A stretch of 64,000 bases of DNA from Sphingomonadales bacterium (GTDB lineage: Bacteria; Pseudomonadota; Alphaproteobacteria; Sphingomonadales; Sphingomonadaceae), in assembly GCA_027486415.1 (NCBI GenBank), contig JAIXPC010000013.1, positions 124,001-188,000 of the forward strand, written 5' to 3'. Shown here in pieces: positions 9,941 through 19,825 of the stretch; the stretch's first letter is position 1, and each line of letters begins with the position of its first letter. The translations under genes and the position numbers were made by a program. The notes below the pieces were generated by a model. That model made no database searches, had not been told where the DNA came from, and saw nothing but the letters and a program-made list of their open reading frames with translations.

Positions 9941-11182
9941 TCAACGTCCGTCGTTGGGGTGATCCTCGGCGTGCATCCACAGCGTGTGGCTGTCCACCCG
10001 CAGGCGGGTGATGGCCTCCAGCGCGCCGGTGCGGGCCTTCACCTCCTCAAGCGCGGCGTCGCGGGCGATGCGTTCGGAAACCAGCCGATCGGCCAGATCA
10101 ACGCCGCCCAGCCGATGGCCTTCGCGCTGGCGGCCGGCAGCAGCCTCGGCCGCATCGGCCGCCATCTTCGCCTGCCGCCATGCCGCCAGGTAACCGGTGG
10201 CCAGCGCCGCATCCTCGGCAGCCATGGCAGCGATCGCGCTGCGCGTGGCGGCCAGATCGGCGGCGGCAGCGGCGCTGGCAGCACTGGCCCTGTCGGCGGC
10301 AGCGGCACGGGCCCGGCCCCCCAGCGGCATGGCGATGATCAGGCCAACGCCCTTTTCATTGCCGCCCTGTTCGGAAAAGCCGCGCACGCCGATGCTGGGA
10401 TCGGCAATGCGGTTGCGCGCGGCCCGGGCCTTCAGGGCCTGCGCCCGATCATAGTCACCCACCGAAGCGCCGATCTCGTGGCTGCGCTCCACCACCAGCT
10501 CGGCCAGCTTCGCCGGCCCTTCGGCGGGCAACACCGGTTCGGGCAGGGGCGGCGCGGCGGCGGGCAGGGGCAGATCGGGGAAGCTGGCGGCCAGCACGGC
10601 GCGCGCCGCGGTGGCGCGGGCCCTGGCCTGCAACGCGGCGGCCACCACCGCCCCGTGCGCGGCCTGCGCCTGATCCAGTTCCAGCGCGCTGGCATCGCGC
10701 AGCGCCAACCGCCGCCGGGTTGCATTCACGGCGGCCTCCATGATGGTCGCGGCGCCGTCCAGCGTCCGCGCCTCGGCGGCGGCGCCCATCCACGCCCACC
10801 ATTGCCGCGACAGCAGCAGCGCGGCCTGGTGGCGGGCATCGTCGGCACGATTGTCGGCGGCAAAGATGCCCGCTGCGCCCGCCTTGCGATCCAGCGCGGC
10901 CTTGCCGGGCAGGCGGATCGGCCGGGTCAGTTGCAGATCATATTCCGGTACCACGCCCACGCCGCGCACGTCGCGGCGCTGCATCGTGCCCTGCACGGTC
11001 ACTTCCTCGCTGCCGACGCCCAGCATCCGGGCATCGGCCTCAGCCTCGCCAACGCGGGCGCGGGCGGCGACCACGGTGGGATGGTTGTCCAGCGCTGCGG
11101 CGACGGCGGCTTCGGGCGGCAGGCCGGGTTCGGCCAACGCCGGGCTGGCGGCGATCAGCCAAAGGGCAGCGATCATCCTCAT
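9941..11182 (-). CDS. TolC-family outer-membrane channel of a metal efflux pump (CzcC-like)
   Basis: This 413-residue protein is the outer-membrane channel of the RND efflux system encoded just upstream. The first 17 or so residues (MRMIAALWLIAASPALA) form a signal peptide. The rest is long, alanine-rich and mostly coiled-coil helix, as in the alpha-barrel of TolC and CzcC proteins. The chosen ATG overlaps the stop of the pump gene in an ATGA, and it is the only start that places a signal peptide at the N-terminus. It is the last gene of the adaptor-pump-channel operon. The substrate cannot be read from the sequence, but the partner pump is of the heavy-metal class. Confidence 0.88.
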   Translation of the reverse strand: MRMIAALWLIAASPALAEPGLPPEAAVAAALDNHPTVVAARARVGEAEADARMLGVGSEEVTVQGTMQRRDVRGVGVVPEYDLQLTRPIRLPGKAALDRKAGAAGIFAADNRADDARHQAALLLSRQWWAWMGAAAEARTLDGAATIMEAAVNATRRRLALRDASALELDQAQAAHGAVVAAALQARARATAARAVLAASFPDLPLPAAAPPLPEPVLPAEGPAKLAELVVERSHEIGASVGDYDRAQALKARAARNRIADPSIGVRGFSEQGGNEKGVGLIIAMPLGGRARAAAADRASAASAAAAADLAATRSAIAAMAAEDAALATGYLAAWRQAKMAADAAEAAAGRQREGHRLGGVDLADRLVSERIARDAALEEVKARTGALEAITRLRVDSHTLWMHAEDHPNDGR

Positions 11183-14100
11183 GCCGGTTCCGCCTCGCCA
11201 AAGCGCGCATAGAGCAGGGGCAGCAGCACCAATGTCAGCAACGTCGCGCTGATCAGGCCGCCGATCACCACGATCGCCAGCGGCTTCTGGATTTCCGATC
11301 CCGGCCCGGTGGCAAACAGCAGCGGCACCAGGCCAAAGGCGGCGATGCTGGCCGTCATCAGCACCGGGCGCAGCCGGCGGCGCGCGCCTTGTTCCACGGC
11401 CTCGGCCAGCGACAACCCCGAAGCGCGCAGCTGCCTGATATAACTGACCATCACGAGGCCATTGAGCACGGCGATGCCCAGGAGCGCGATGAAGCCGACG
11501 CTGGCCGGCACCGACAGATATTCGCCGCTGGCCCACAAGGCGACAATGCCTCCGACCATGGCAAAGGGAATCATCAGCAGGATCAGCACGGCGGGTCGCA
11601 GCGCGCGGAAGGTGAGGACGAGCAGCGCCAATATGCCCGCCAGCGCGACCGGCAGCACCAGCGACAGCCGGGCGGCGGCGCGCTGCTGGTTTTCGAACTG
11701 GCCGCCCCAGACGATGCGGTAGCCGGGTGGCAACGGCACCTTGGCGGCGATGCGGGCCTGCGCGTCGGCCACGTAACCGACGATGTCGCGCCCCGACACA
11801 AAGGCCTGCACCAGCGCAAAGCGGGAGCCATTTTCATGCTCCAGTTTCACCGGGCCAGCGACGCGCTGGGCCTGCGCCACGTCGCCGGCGCGCACCATCT
11901 GGCCGCCGCTGCCGATCAAAGGCGTATCGATCAGCGCGGCCGCGCCATCGCTGGCCGCCGCCCCGCCGGCATTGATCATCACCGGCACCCGCCGCAGCCC
12001 CTGCGCCACCGTGCCGGCCGGCTGGCCTTCCAGCTGGGCGCGCAGCACGTCCTGCACCTCGGTCACCGTCAGGCCGGCGCGGCCGACGGCCTCGCGGTCG
12101 ATGGCCATCTGGAGATAATCGACATTGTCATCGGCCACCGTGATCACTTCGGTGGCGCCGGGCGTGGCCCGCAACTGTGCCGCCACAGCTGCGGCCAGCC
12201 GCGACAGTTCGGCCAGATCCGGGCCAAAGATCTTCACGGCCAGGTCACCCCGGCTGCCGGTCAGCATTTCCGACACGCGCATTTCGATGGGCTGGGTATA
12301 GCTCGGCTCGATCCCCGGATGGGCGGCCAGCGCCTTGCGGATGTTGGCGGTGAGCGCCGCCTTGTCGGGCACGCTCCATTCATCGCGCGGTTTCAGGCTG
12401 AGGAACAGGTCGGTCTCGTTCAGGCCCATCGGATCAAGGCCCAGCTCGTCGGTGCCCAGCCTTGCATAGGCGCCGGTCACTTCCGGCACGCTGGCCAGCA
12501 CGGATTGCTGCACCGCCAGATCGCCCTCGATACTGTGTTGCAGGCCCACCGAAGGATGCTTGGCCAGCTGCACCAGCACCGCGCCTTCATCCAGCGTCGG
12601 CAGGAAGATCTTGCCCACCCGCGTATAGGCAAAGCCGGCCACCACCAGCGCCGCCAGCGCAAGGCCGGTCACCAGCTTCTGATGTGCCCGCGCGCTCGCC
12701 AGCACGCTGGCATAGACCGGGTTGAGCTTGCGCATCAGCCACGGCTCCGCATCGGGCGCATGGGCCTTCAGCATCAGGTTGGACAGCATGGGAATGAGGG
12801 TGAGCGCCAGCAGCAGCGATGACGCCAGCGCCAGCACGATGGTGACGGCGACGGGTGCGAACAACTTGCCCTCAAGCCCCTCCAGCGACAGCAAGGGCAG
12901 GAAGACGAGGATGATGATGAGGATGCCGGATGCCACCGGCTGGATCACCTCGCCCGTGGCGCGGCCCACCGTGGCGGCGCGGGTTTCGTCGCCAGCGCGG
13001 GCCAGCCGCTCGACGATGTTTTCCACCACCACCACCGCGCCGTCCACCAGCAGGCCGATGGCGATGGCAAGGCCGCCCAGGCTCATCAGATTGGCCGAAA
13101 GGCCAAAGCCACGCATCAGGATGAAGGTGATCAGCGCCGCCATCGGCAATGCCGCCGTTACCACCAGCGCCGCGCGCCAATCGCCCAAGAACAGCAGCAG
13201 CAGGATCACCACCAGCACGGCGGCTTCCAGCAGCGCTTCCTCCACGGTGAAGACGGCGTGATCGATCAGTTCCGACCGGTCATAGAACACGGTCATCTTC
13301 AGGCCCGGCGGCAGGGTCGGTTCCAGTTCGGCCAGCCGCGCCTTGATGCCGCCCACCACTTCCGCAGCATTGGCGCCGCGCAGGCCGATCACCACCGCCT
13401 GCACGGTTTCGCCGGTGCCGCCGGCCGTCACCGCGCCATAGCGGGCGAGGCTGCCGATCCGCACCTCGGCCACGTCGCGCACCCTGACCGGGCCGGAGGG
13501 CGCGGCGCGGATCACGGTCGCGCCCAGCTGTTCGGGCGTGGTGACCGCCCCCACCGCGCGCACGATCAGGGTGGATTCGCCCGCCCCGGCACGGCCGGCG
13601 CCATCGTTGCGGTTGCCGGCCTCGATCGCATCGCGCAGCATGGCCAGATCGATGCCGGCATGGGCCAGCGCCGCCATGTCGGGCACCACCTCAAAGGTTT
13701 CGACACGCCCGCCCAGCACGTTGACATCGGCGACGCCCGGCACCGTCCGCAAGGCCGGCCGCACGACATAATCCAGCACGCGGCGGCGTTCGGCCAGGCT
13801 TTGCGGGCCATCAAGCGTGAACATGAAGATGTCGGACAGCGGCGTGGAGATCGGCGCCAGCCCGCCCGACACGCCAGGCGGCAGATCGTCGGCGACGGCG
13901 GCAAAGCGCTCGGCCACCTGTGCCCGCGCCCAATAGATGTCGGCCTTGTCGGAAAAGCTGATCGTCACGTCGGCGATGGCATATTTGGCCACGGATCGCA
14001 GCATCTGCTGATCGGGCATCCCCAGCATCTGCTGCTCGATGGGCGTGATCACCCGGGCTTCCACCTCTTCGGGTGTCATGCCCGGTGCCTTCAGGATCAG

Positions 14101-14244
14101 TTTCACCTGCGTCGGCGCGATTTCGGGGAAGGCGTCGATGGGCAGGGTGATGAACGACCAGATGCCGGCCACGGCGACCAGCAGCGCCAGGATGGCCGTC
14201 AGCCAGCGCCGTGCGACGGCGGCATCCACCAGCCGTTGCAGCAT
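11179..14244 (-). CDS. CzcA-family heavy-metal RND efflux pump
   Basis: This is a 1021-residue inner-membrane proton-driven pump, the normal length for RND proteins. It opens with a cytoplasmic stub and first membrane helix, then a periplasmic porter domain. The fourth-helix region reads GLAIAIGLLVDGAVVVVEN, which is the DGAVVxVEN signature of the heavy-metal efflux class (CzcA, CusA, CnrA) and supplies the proton-relay carboxylates. A second helix cluster follows the second porter loop. Its ATG shares one base with the stop of the adaptor gene, and its stop overlaps the start of the channel gene, so the three are translationally coupled. Divalent metal export (Co/Zn/Cd) or monovalent export (Cu/Ag) are both possible, and no metal-specific residues were assigned here. 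Confidence 0.93.
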   Translation of the reverse strand: MLQRLVDAAVARRWLTAILALLVAVAGIWSFITLPIDAFPEIAPTQVKLILKAPGMTPEEVEARVITPIEQQMLGMPDQQMLRSVAKYAIADVTISFSDKADIYWARAQVAERFAAVADDLPPGVSGGLAPISTPLSDIFMFTLDGPQSLAERRRVLDYVVRPALRTVPGVADVNVLGGRVETFEVVPDMAALAHAGIDLAMLRDAIEAGNRNDGAGRAGAGESTLIVRAVGAVTTPEQLGATVIRAAPSGPVRVRDVAEVRIGSLARYGAVTAGGTGETVQAVVIGLRGANAAEVVGGIKARLAELEPTLPPGLKMTVFYDRSELIDHAVFTVEEALLEAAVLVVILLLLFLGDWRAALVVTAALPMAALITFILMRGFGLSANLMSLGGLAIAIGLLVDGAVVVVENIVERLARAGDETRAATVGRATGEVIQPVASGILIIILVFLPLLSLEGLEGKLFAPVAVTIVLALASSLLLALTLIPMLSNLMLKAHAPDAEPWLMRKLNPVYASVLASARAHQKLVTGLALAALVVAGFAYTRVGKIFLPTLDEGAVLVQLAKHPSVGLQHSIEGDLAVQQSVLASVPEVTGAYARLGTDELGLDPMGLNETDLFLSLKPRDEWSVPDKAALTANIRKALAAHPGIEPSYTQPIEMRVSEMLTGSRGDLAVKIFGPDLAELSRLAAAVAAQLRATPGATEVITVADDNVDYLQMAIDREAVGRAGLTVTEVQDVLRAQLEGQPAGTVAQGLRRVPVMINAGGAAASDGAAALIDTPLIGSGGQMVRAGDVAQAQRVAGPVKLEHENGSRFALVQAFVSGRDIVGYVADAQARIAAKVPLPPGYRIVWGGQFENQQRAAARLSLVLPVALAGILALLVLTFRALRPAVLILLMIPFAMVGGIVALWASGEYLSVPASVGFIALLGIAVLNGLVMVSYIRQLRASGLSLAEAVEQGARRRLRPVLMTASIAAFGLVPLLFATGPGSEIQKPLAIVVIGGLISATLLTLVLLPLLYARFGEAEPA

Positions 14245-15272
14245 CAGCGCGTCGCCGCCCTGAGTTCGGGCAGATTGCTGGTGGCGACAGTCTCGCCCGG
14301 CGTCAGCCCGGCGGTGATCACGGCGGGATCACCATCGCCCACGCGGCTGACCGGGCGCACCGCAAAGCCCTTGGCCGCCTTCACAAACACGTGGTTGGCA
14401 CCATTGTCATTCACGATGGCAGCGGCGGGAATGCTGACCGCGCCGGCCGGAGCCAGGGCGTGGAGGCGCACGCGCAGCAGCCGGCCACTCACCAGCGCTG
14501 GCCCGCCATCGGCCAGCCGCGCCCGGGCGGCAAGCGCGCGCGTGGCGGGATCGATGGCGCCAGCCACCGTTTCCAGCGTGCCGGTCTGGCCGCCGTCTGC
14601 CGTCACCTTCAGGCCGGGGCGCACCTGCCCGGCCATTCGTTCCGGGATCTGCAGGGCCAGCCAGCGGCTGCCGTCGCGTTCGATGATGATGGGCGCGCTG
14701 GTGCCATCGACGGCGGCACCGGCATCCATCGCCATGCTGACGACCCGGCCCGCGATGGGTGCAGTCAGGCGGATGCTGCCATCGGCGGAAATGCCGGCGG
14801 CGCTGATCATGCGGCGAGCGGCCTCGGCCCCGATTTCGGCCTCGCGGCTGGCGGTGCGGGCGGCATCGGCCCTGCTGCCGGCCACCACGCCGGCGCGGGC
14901 CAGTTCGGCCATGCGCGCGGCCTCGGCGGCGGCGAGCTGGCGGCGCTGATCGGCCTGCGCGCCTTCGGCGGCAAGGGTGACGGCATCACGGCTGACCAGC
15001 ACGGCGAGCAACTGGCCTTGTCTCACCGCCTGGCCGGGCTGCACGTGGACGGAGCGGACGAGCGCCGCAAACGGCGTTGCCACCGCCACCCGCGCCCCCG
15101 GCGGCTGCACCACGCTGGCGGGCAGTTCGCCCACCACCATCTCTGTCGCGGCGGCGGCAATCGCCGTGCGGGGCGAAATCGCACGCACCGGGTCGGCGGC
15201 GGGGGCAGCATCCTTGCCGCCACAGCCCGCCAGCACCGAAGCGACGAGCAACATGGGCAAAATGCGAGACAT
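14244..15272 (-). CDS. Periplasmic adaptor of the metal efflux pump (CzcB/HlyD family), lipoprotein
   Basis: This 342-residue membrane-fusion protein links the RND pump to the outer-membrane channel. The start was placed at the ATG that gives a lipoprotein signal peptide, with a lipobox reading LAGC at about residues 14-17. Longer open extensions upstream have no such feature. The middle holds the two half-lipoyl segments around an alpha-helical hairpin rich in Ala, Glu and Arg, then a beta-barrel domain, as in the family. It is the first gene of a three-gene minus-strand operon. No metal regulator (MerR or two-component) lies next to it. Confidence 0.88.
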   Translation of the reverse strand: MSRILPMLLVASVLAGCGGKDAAPAADPVRAISPRTAIAAAATEMVVGELPASVVQPPGARVAVATPFAALVRSVHVQPGQAVRQGQLLAVLVSRDAVTLAAEGAQADQRRQLAAAEAARMAELARAGVVAGSRADAARTASREAEIGAEAARRMISAAGISADGSIRLTAPIAGRVVSMAMDAGAAVDGTSAPIIIERDGSRWLALQIPERMAGQVRPGLKVTADGGQTGTLETVAGAIDPATRALAARARLADGGPALVSGRLLRVRLHALAPAGAVSIPAAAIVNDNGANHVFVKAAKGFAVRPVSRVGDGDPAVITAGLTPGETVATSNLPELRAATR

Positions 15273-15325
15273 GGCCCCGTCTCTACACGGCTTGAGCCAG
15301 CAATCCAGCCTCGGTCTTGTCCGGA

Positions 15326-16786
15326 TCAACGCCGGGGCGTCACGCTCCACTCCAGCGTCTGCAGCTGCGCCGTCGGGGTGGGGGCAAGCAGCAGATAAGC
15401 GCTGAGGGTGCCGCCAGCGCAGGTCCAGCGCATTTCGCCTTCCAGCCCGCCGCGCGCCGTCAGGCGGGGGCTGGCCTCGCACGCGCCTGCCTTTGCCCTT
15501 GCGGCGGCGAGGTCGGCGGCGCGGTGGCCGGCATCGCGGTCCATCAGCAGATTGGGGGAAATCGGCGCATTCGGCCCGTCGATGGCAGCGCCGCCCAGCA
15601 GGGCCTCGGCGAAATCCGCCGCCGTTCTCAGCATTGGCGACACCGGCAGCGCATCCGCCTTCACCAGCCCGGCCTCATTCAGCGTCAGCAGCGCATCCCA
15701 CGCCGGCGCAGACGGGCCGGCATAGGTGCGGTTGGTAAAGACGAACACGCCCCAGCCGCTGTCCGGCACGATGATCATGTGGCTGCCATAGCCGGGGTAG
15801 CCGCCGCCGTGGAACGCCACCCGGCCGAACGTGCAATCATCGCCGACGCGCAGCCCGCCGCCATAGACGACCGCCACCGCACAGGGCGGGCCATTGCCGG
15901 CACGCATCACCCGGCGCGGCGAGCCTTCGCCGCGCAGCAGCGCCCTGACCGTCACCCGCGGGCCGGTTTCGCCGATCTGTGCCGGCCACGCCGACAGCAG
16001 GTGATCGATCCAGCGCGCATAATCGGGCGCCGTGGTGATCACGCCGCCCATCGCGCCGAATGTGCCGGGCGCCATGTCGGGCTCGCGCTTCCAGATGCCG
16101 TCCTCCCAGCGCCAGCCGCTGGCCAGCTTGGCGGCCGGCACCGCCGCCAGATCGAAGGTGGTGGATGTCATGCCCAGCGGCTGGAAACGGCGCTTCGCGA
16201 TTTCCGCCTCGAACGGCTGGCCGCTCACATTGCGGATGATGCGCCCCAGCATGGCATAGCCAAGATTGGAATATTCGTGGACCAGCCCGGCCGAGCGCGT
16301 GAACGGCACGCCCGTTGCCAGCAGTGACGTGAACTGCGCTTCGGGCAGCGGCGTCTGGCGATCACCCCACGGATCATCGGTGACGAACCCGGCCATGTGA
16401 TGCACAAGATCGGTCACCGTCAGGCCGCCCGCCCAGCCGGCGGTTTGCGGGATATGCGCCGGCACCTTGTCGTCCAGCCGCAGCCTGCCTTCGGCGGCCA
16501 GATCATATGCGGTCAGTGCCGTGAAGGCCTTGGTCATGCTGGCGATGCGAAAGCGCGTGTCGCGCTCCACCGGGCGGCCGCTGGCGACATCGGCGATGCC
16601 GGCAACACCCTGGTGCACCATGCCGTCGCCGCGATGCACGATCCCCCACGTCAGGCCGGGCACGTTGTTGGCCTTCGCCCAGGCCTGCATCGATGCATCG
16701 ATCTTTGCCGTCACCTCGGCCGGGATCGGCGCGGCGGCGATGGGGCTGGCGGCCCCCAGCAGGATGGACACGGCGACACGGCGCAT
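15326..16786 (-). CDS. Secreted serine hydrolase of the beta-lactamase / class C fold
   Basis: This 486-residue protein belongs to the family of AmpC, DD-peptidases and related esterases. A signal peptide of about 19 residues ends in an Ala-rich stretch. The catalytic motifs are present: S83-M-T-K86 (nucleophile Ser and general-base Lys), Y172-S-N174, and H326-G-G in the place of the KTG box. The third motif is HxG rather than KTG, as is common in the esterase and D-aminopeptidase branch, so antibiotic hydrolysis should not be assumed. A C-terminal extension of about 130 residues follows the catalytic domain. It diverges from the M1 peptidase gene across a 145-base gap, and lies 53 bases downstream of nothing else on its strand. 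Confidence 0.88.
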   Translation of the reverse strand: MRRVAVSILLGAASPIAAAPIPAEVTAKIDASMQAWAKANNVPGLTWGIVHRGDGMVHQGVAGIADVASGRPVERDTRFRIASMTKAFTALTAYDLAAEGRLRLDDKVPAHIPQTAGWAGGLTVTDLVHHMAGFVTDDPWGDRQTPLPEAQFTSLLATGVPFTRSAGLVHEYSNLGYAMLGRIIRNVSGQPFEAEIAKRRFQPLGMTSTTFDLAAVPAAKLASGWRWEDGIWKREPDMAPGTFGAMGGVITTAPDYARWIDHLLSAWPAQIGETGPRVTVRALLRGEGSPRRVMRAGNGPPCAVAVVYGGGLRVGDDCTFGRVAFHGGGYPGYGSHMIIVPDSGWGVFVFTNRTYAGPSAPAWDALLTLNEAGLVKADALPVSPMLRTAADFAEALLGGAAIDGPNAPISPNLLMDRDAGHRAADLAAARAKAGACEASPRLTARGGLEGEMRWTCAGGTLSAYLLLAPTPTAQLQTLEWSVTPRR

Positions 16787-16931
16787 TTCTCGCTTCCCCC
16801 ATTCGGCGACACTCGCCCCCGTCTTGTCATGCACGCGGGCGCGGCGCAACGCCGCTTGCCAACCCCGGATGGCGCTGGCAGGGGGCGTGGTACGGGCCGG
16901 TGGGGATTCCGGCGGGGCAGAAGGGCAGATA

Positions 16932-19346
16932 ATGCGCGTGTTCAACCGGTTGGCGCTGTGGGCCGTGGTGGCGATTGCAGGGGTTGGGGCAGGCGGTTCC
17001 GCTGTCGCCAGCCCGGTCGTCCAGACCAAGGGCGATTTCGTCGACAAGTTCCGCCAGCTGGAAGGCGAGGATTGGCCGACCCCCACCGATTATCGCAACG
17101 CCGCCGGCGCGCCCGGCCATCGTTACTGGCAGCAGAAGGTCGATTACCGCATCACCGCCAGCCTGAACGAGGCCAATCGCAGCATCAGCGGTACCGAGAC
17201 GATCACCTATCACAACAACAGCCCGGATGCCTTGAAGTATCTCTGGCTGCTGCTGGATCAGAACAACAACAAGCGCGATTCGATCGGGGAACGTACCGAT
17301 ACCGTGTCGCCCGGCAGCCAGATCGGCATGACGGCGGTGCGCCGCGCCATGCGGTTCAAGGAATGGGAAGGCGGCTTCAACGGCCTCAAGGTCACCGATG
17401 CCTCGGGCCGCCCGCTGAAGTTCACCGTTGTCGACAGTTTGCTCCGCATCGATCTGCCGACCGCGCTGGCCAGCGGCGCTGCCACCACCGTGAAGATCGA
17501 ATTCAGCTTCCCGCTGATCGAGACGAAGGTGATCGGCGGCCGTTCCGGCTATGAATGCTTCACCCGGCCGGATGAGGACGGCAACTGCCTGTTCCTCGCC
17601 GCCCAGTGGTTCCCGCGCGCTGCCGTCTATTCGGATTATGAAGGCTGGCACAACAAGGCCTTCATCGGCGCCGGCGAATTCACGCTGGAATTCGGCGATT
17701 ACGACGTGTCGCTCACCGTGCCGTCGGATCACGTGATCTCGGCCACCGGCGAACTGGCCAACCCGGACATCCTGTCGGCCGCCCAGCGTGCGCGGCTGGC
17801 GCAGGCCCGCACCGCCAAGGATCCGGTGTATATCGTGACGCCGGCCGAAGCCGCGGCCGCCGAGAAGGGGAAGGCCACCACCACCCGCACCTGGCGCTTC
17901 ACCGCAAAGAACGTGCGCGATTTCGCCTGGGCGTCCAGCCGCAAGTTCGTCTGGGACGCGATGGGCGTGAAGCAGAACGACCCGGCCAACCCGCTGGTGA
18001 TGGCGATGAGCTTCTACCCCAAGGAAGCCCGCCCGCTGTGGGACGCCTATTCTACCAAGTCCATCGCCCACACCATTGAAGTCTATGGCGATTTCGCCTT
18101 CCCCTATCCCTATCCGGTGGCGCAGAGCGTCAACGGCCCGGTGGGCGGCATGGAATATCCGATGATCACCTTCAACGGCCCCCGGCCGGTGAAGGACAGG
18201 AAGACCGGCCAGCTGACCTACACCGAACGCGCCAAATATGGCCTGATCGGCGTCGTCATCCACGAGGTTGGCCACATCTGGTTCCCGATGTCGGTGAACA
18301 GCGACGAACGCCAGTGGACGTGGATGGACGAAGGCATCAACACCTTCCTCCAGTTCGAGGCGGAGCGCCGCTGGGACCCGAATTTCCCCGCTCGCCGGGG
18401 CGAACCGCGCGACATCGTCGAGTACATGGTCAGCCGCGATCAGGTGCCGCTGATGACGCACAGCGACAGCCTGCTGCAGTTCGGCAACAACGGCTATGCC
18501 AAGCCGGCGACGGCGCTGGTCATCCTGCGCGAGACCATCCTGGGCCGCGAACTGTTCGATTTCGCCTTCCGCGAATATGCCCGTCGCTGGCGCTTCAAGC
18601 GCCCGACCCCCTATGATTTCTTCCGCACCATGGAAGAAGCCTCGGGCGTCGATCTCGACTGGTTCTGGCGCGGCTGGTTCTATTCGACCGACCATGTCGA
18701 CATCAGCCTCGACAAGGTGGTGAAGGCCCGGCTCGACAGCCGCAATCCCGAGGTGGAAAAGGCGTGGGCGAAGGATCGCGCCAAGGCCGAGCCGACCCCG
18801 CTGACGGTGACCCGCAACACCATGCAGCCGGTCGTCGATCGTGATCCGAAAACGCGCGATTTCTATGACGAGACCGACCGCTTCACCGTCACCGCCAAGG
18901 ACCGCAAGGATTACGAGGCGCTGCAGAAGCGGCTGGCCCCGGAAGAAGCCGCCGCGCTCAACTTCAAGGACAATTTCTATCACTTCAGCTTCCGCAACAT
19001 CGGCGGGCTGGTGATGCCGGTGATCCTGAAGCTGGATTACGAGGATGGCTCGACCGAGACGGTCCGCATCCCGGCCGAGATCTGGCGCTACAATGCGAAG
19101 AACGTCACCTGGCAACACGTGACGCCCAAGGTGCTGAAATCGGCCGAAGTCGACCCGCTGTGGGAAACCGCTGATGCTGACCGCAGCAACAACGCCTTCC
19201 CGCGCCGCATCGAGCCGACGACGATGAAGGTGCGCGATGATTTCGGCGGCGGCGACAACCGCATGGCCGACAGCGAACTGGAAGTGACGCCGGACAGCAC
19301 GAAGACGCGTGCCGTTAAGAAAGACGAGAAGAAGGACGACAAGTGA
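16932..19346 (+). CDS. Exported M1-family zinc metallopeptidase
   Basis: This 804-residue protein is an aminopeptidase-N-like zinc enzyme. A signal peptide occupies about residues 1-26. The zinc site is H444-E-V-G-H448, with the third ligand E467 in WMDEG, giving the M1 spacing HEXXH-18-E. A GGMEY sequence at about residues 405-409 corresponds to the substrate-binding GAMEN loop. The long C-terminal tail is charged and Lys/Asp-rich. The start was chosen at the ATG preceded by a purine-rich AAGGGCAG site and giving a signal peptide; upstream in-frame codons overlap the divergent hydrolase. The stop overlaps the next ATG (TGATG), so both products are made together. It probably trims peptides in the periplasm or outside. 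Confidence 0.93.
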   Translation: MRVFNRLALWAVVAIAGVGAGGSAVASPVVQTKGDFVDKFRQLEGEDWPTPTDYRNAAGAPGHRYWQQKVDYRITASLNEANRSISGTETITYHNNSPDALKYLWLLLDQNNNKRDSIGERTDTVSPGSQIGMTAVRRAMRFKEWEGGFNGLKVTDASGRPLKFTVVDSLLRIDLPTALASGAATTVKIEFSFPLIETKVIGGRSGYECFTRPDEDGNCLFLAAQWFPRAAVYSDYEGWHNKAFIGAGEFTLEFGDYDVSLTVPSDHVISATGELANPDILSAAQRARLAQARTAKDPVYIVTPAEAAAAEKGKATTTRTWRFTAKNVRDFAWASSRKFVWDAMGVKQNDPANPLVMAMSFYPKEARPLWDAYSTKSIAHTIEVYGDFAFPYPYPVAQSVNGPVGGMEYPMITFNGPRPVKDRKTGQLTYTERAKYGLIGVVIHEVGHIWFPMSVNSDERQWTWMDEGINTFLQFEAERRWDPNFPARRGEPRDIVEYMVSRDQVPLMTHSDSLLQFGNNGYAKPATALVILRETILGRELFDFAFREYARRWRFKRPTPYDFFRTMEEASGVDLDWFWRGWFYSTDHVDISLDKVVKARLDSRNPEVEKAWAKDRAKAEPTPLTVTRNTMQPVVDRDPKTRDFYDETDRFTVTAKDRKDYEALQKRLAPEEAAALNFKDNFYHFSFRNIGGLVMPVILKLDYEDGSTETVRIPAEIWRYNAKNVTWQHVTPKVLKSAEVDPLWETADADRSNNAFPRRIEPTTMKVRDDFGGGDNRMADSELEVTPDSTKTRAVKKDEKKDDK

Positions 19347-19825
19347 TGAAGGCTTGGGCCGCCGTCCTGCTGGCGCTGGGGCTTGCCGCTCCGGCGGCGG
19401 CGCATCGCGGCCATGCCAGCCTTGCGGTGGTGGAGATCGACGCCAGATCGGGCGCGGTCGCCGTCACCCACCGCATGGCGGCGCATGATGTCGAACCGGC
19501 GCTCGTCGATATCGCGCCCGCCGCGCAGCCCAGCCTTGATGACCCGGCGGCGGTGAAGGCGCTGGTCGCCTATGTCGGCCGCACGTTTCGCATCGCCGGT
19601 GTGCCGCTCACCGCCACCGGGCAGCGCCTGGCCGGCGACACGGTGATCCTGACCTTTGCGGGCAAGCTGAAGGGCAAGCCGACGGCGCTGACCATCAATG
19701 GCACCATGTTCGGGGAGACCCACCCCGATCACACCACGCAGGTGAACGTGCGCCGCGCCGGCGTCACCCGCACCCTGCATTTCGGCCCCGGCGACAGCGC
19801 TCGCACGGTCGACCTGCCGCGCTGA
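19346..19825 (+). CDS. Small exported DUF6702-like protein coupled to the M1 peptidase
   Basis: This 159-residue protein has a clear signal peptide (about residues 1-19, ending AAPAAAH) and a compact beta-rich domain with no catalytic motif visible. Proteins of this shape, annotated as DUF6702, are known downstream of M1 peptidases, so a helper or partner role is inferred from context. The ATG shares a base with the peptidase stop codon (TGATG), so its translation probably depends on that of the peptidase. A GTG one codon earlier is possible but would not change the protein materially. Function is unknown. Confidence 0.8.
   Translation: MKAWAAVLLALGLAAPAAAHRGHASLAVVEIDARSGAVAVTHRMAAHDVEPALVDIAPAAQPSLDDPAAVKALVAYVGRTFRIAGVPLTATGQRLAGDTVILTFAGKLKGKPTALTINGTMFGETHPDHTTQVNVRRAGVTRTLHFGPGDSARTVDLPR

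Noticed and set aside
15326-16786. Calling the beta-lactamase-fold protein an antibiotic resistance gene.
   Set aside because: The third motif is HxG and the C-terminal extension matches the esterase/peptidase branch. No resistance function can be read from it.
15326-17086. A longer start at 17086 for the beta-lactamase-fold protein.
   Set aside because: It would overlap the divergent M1 peptidase start and lose the signal peptide, which begins at 16786.
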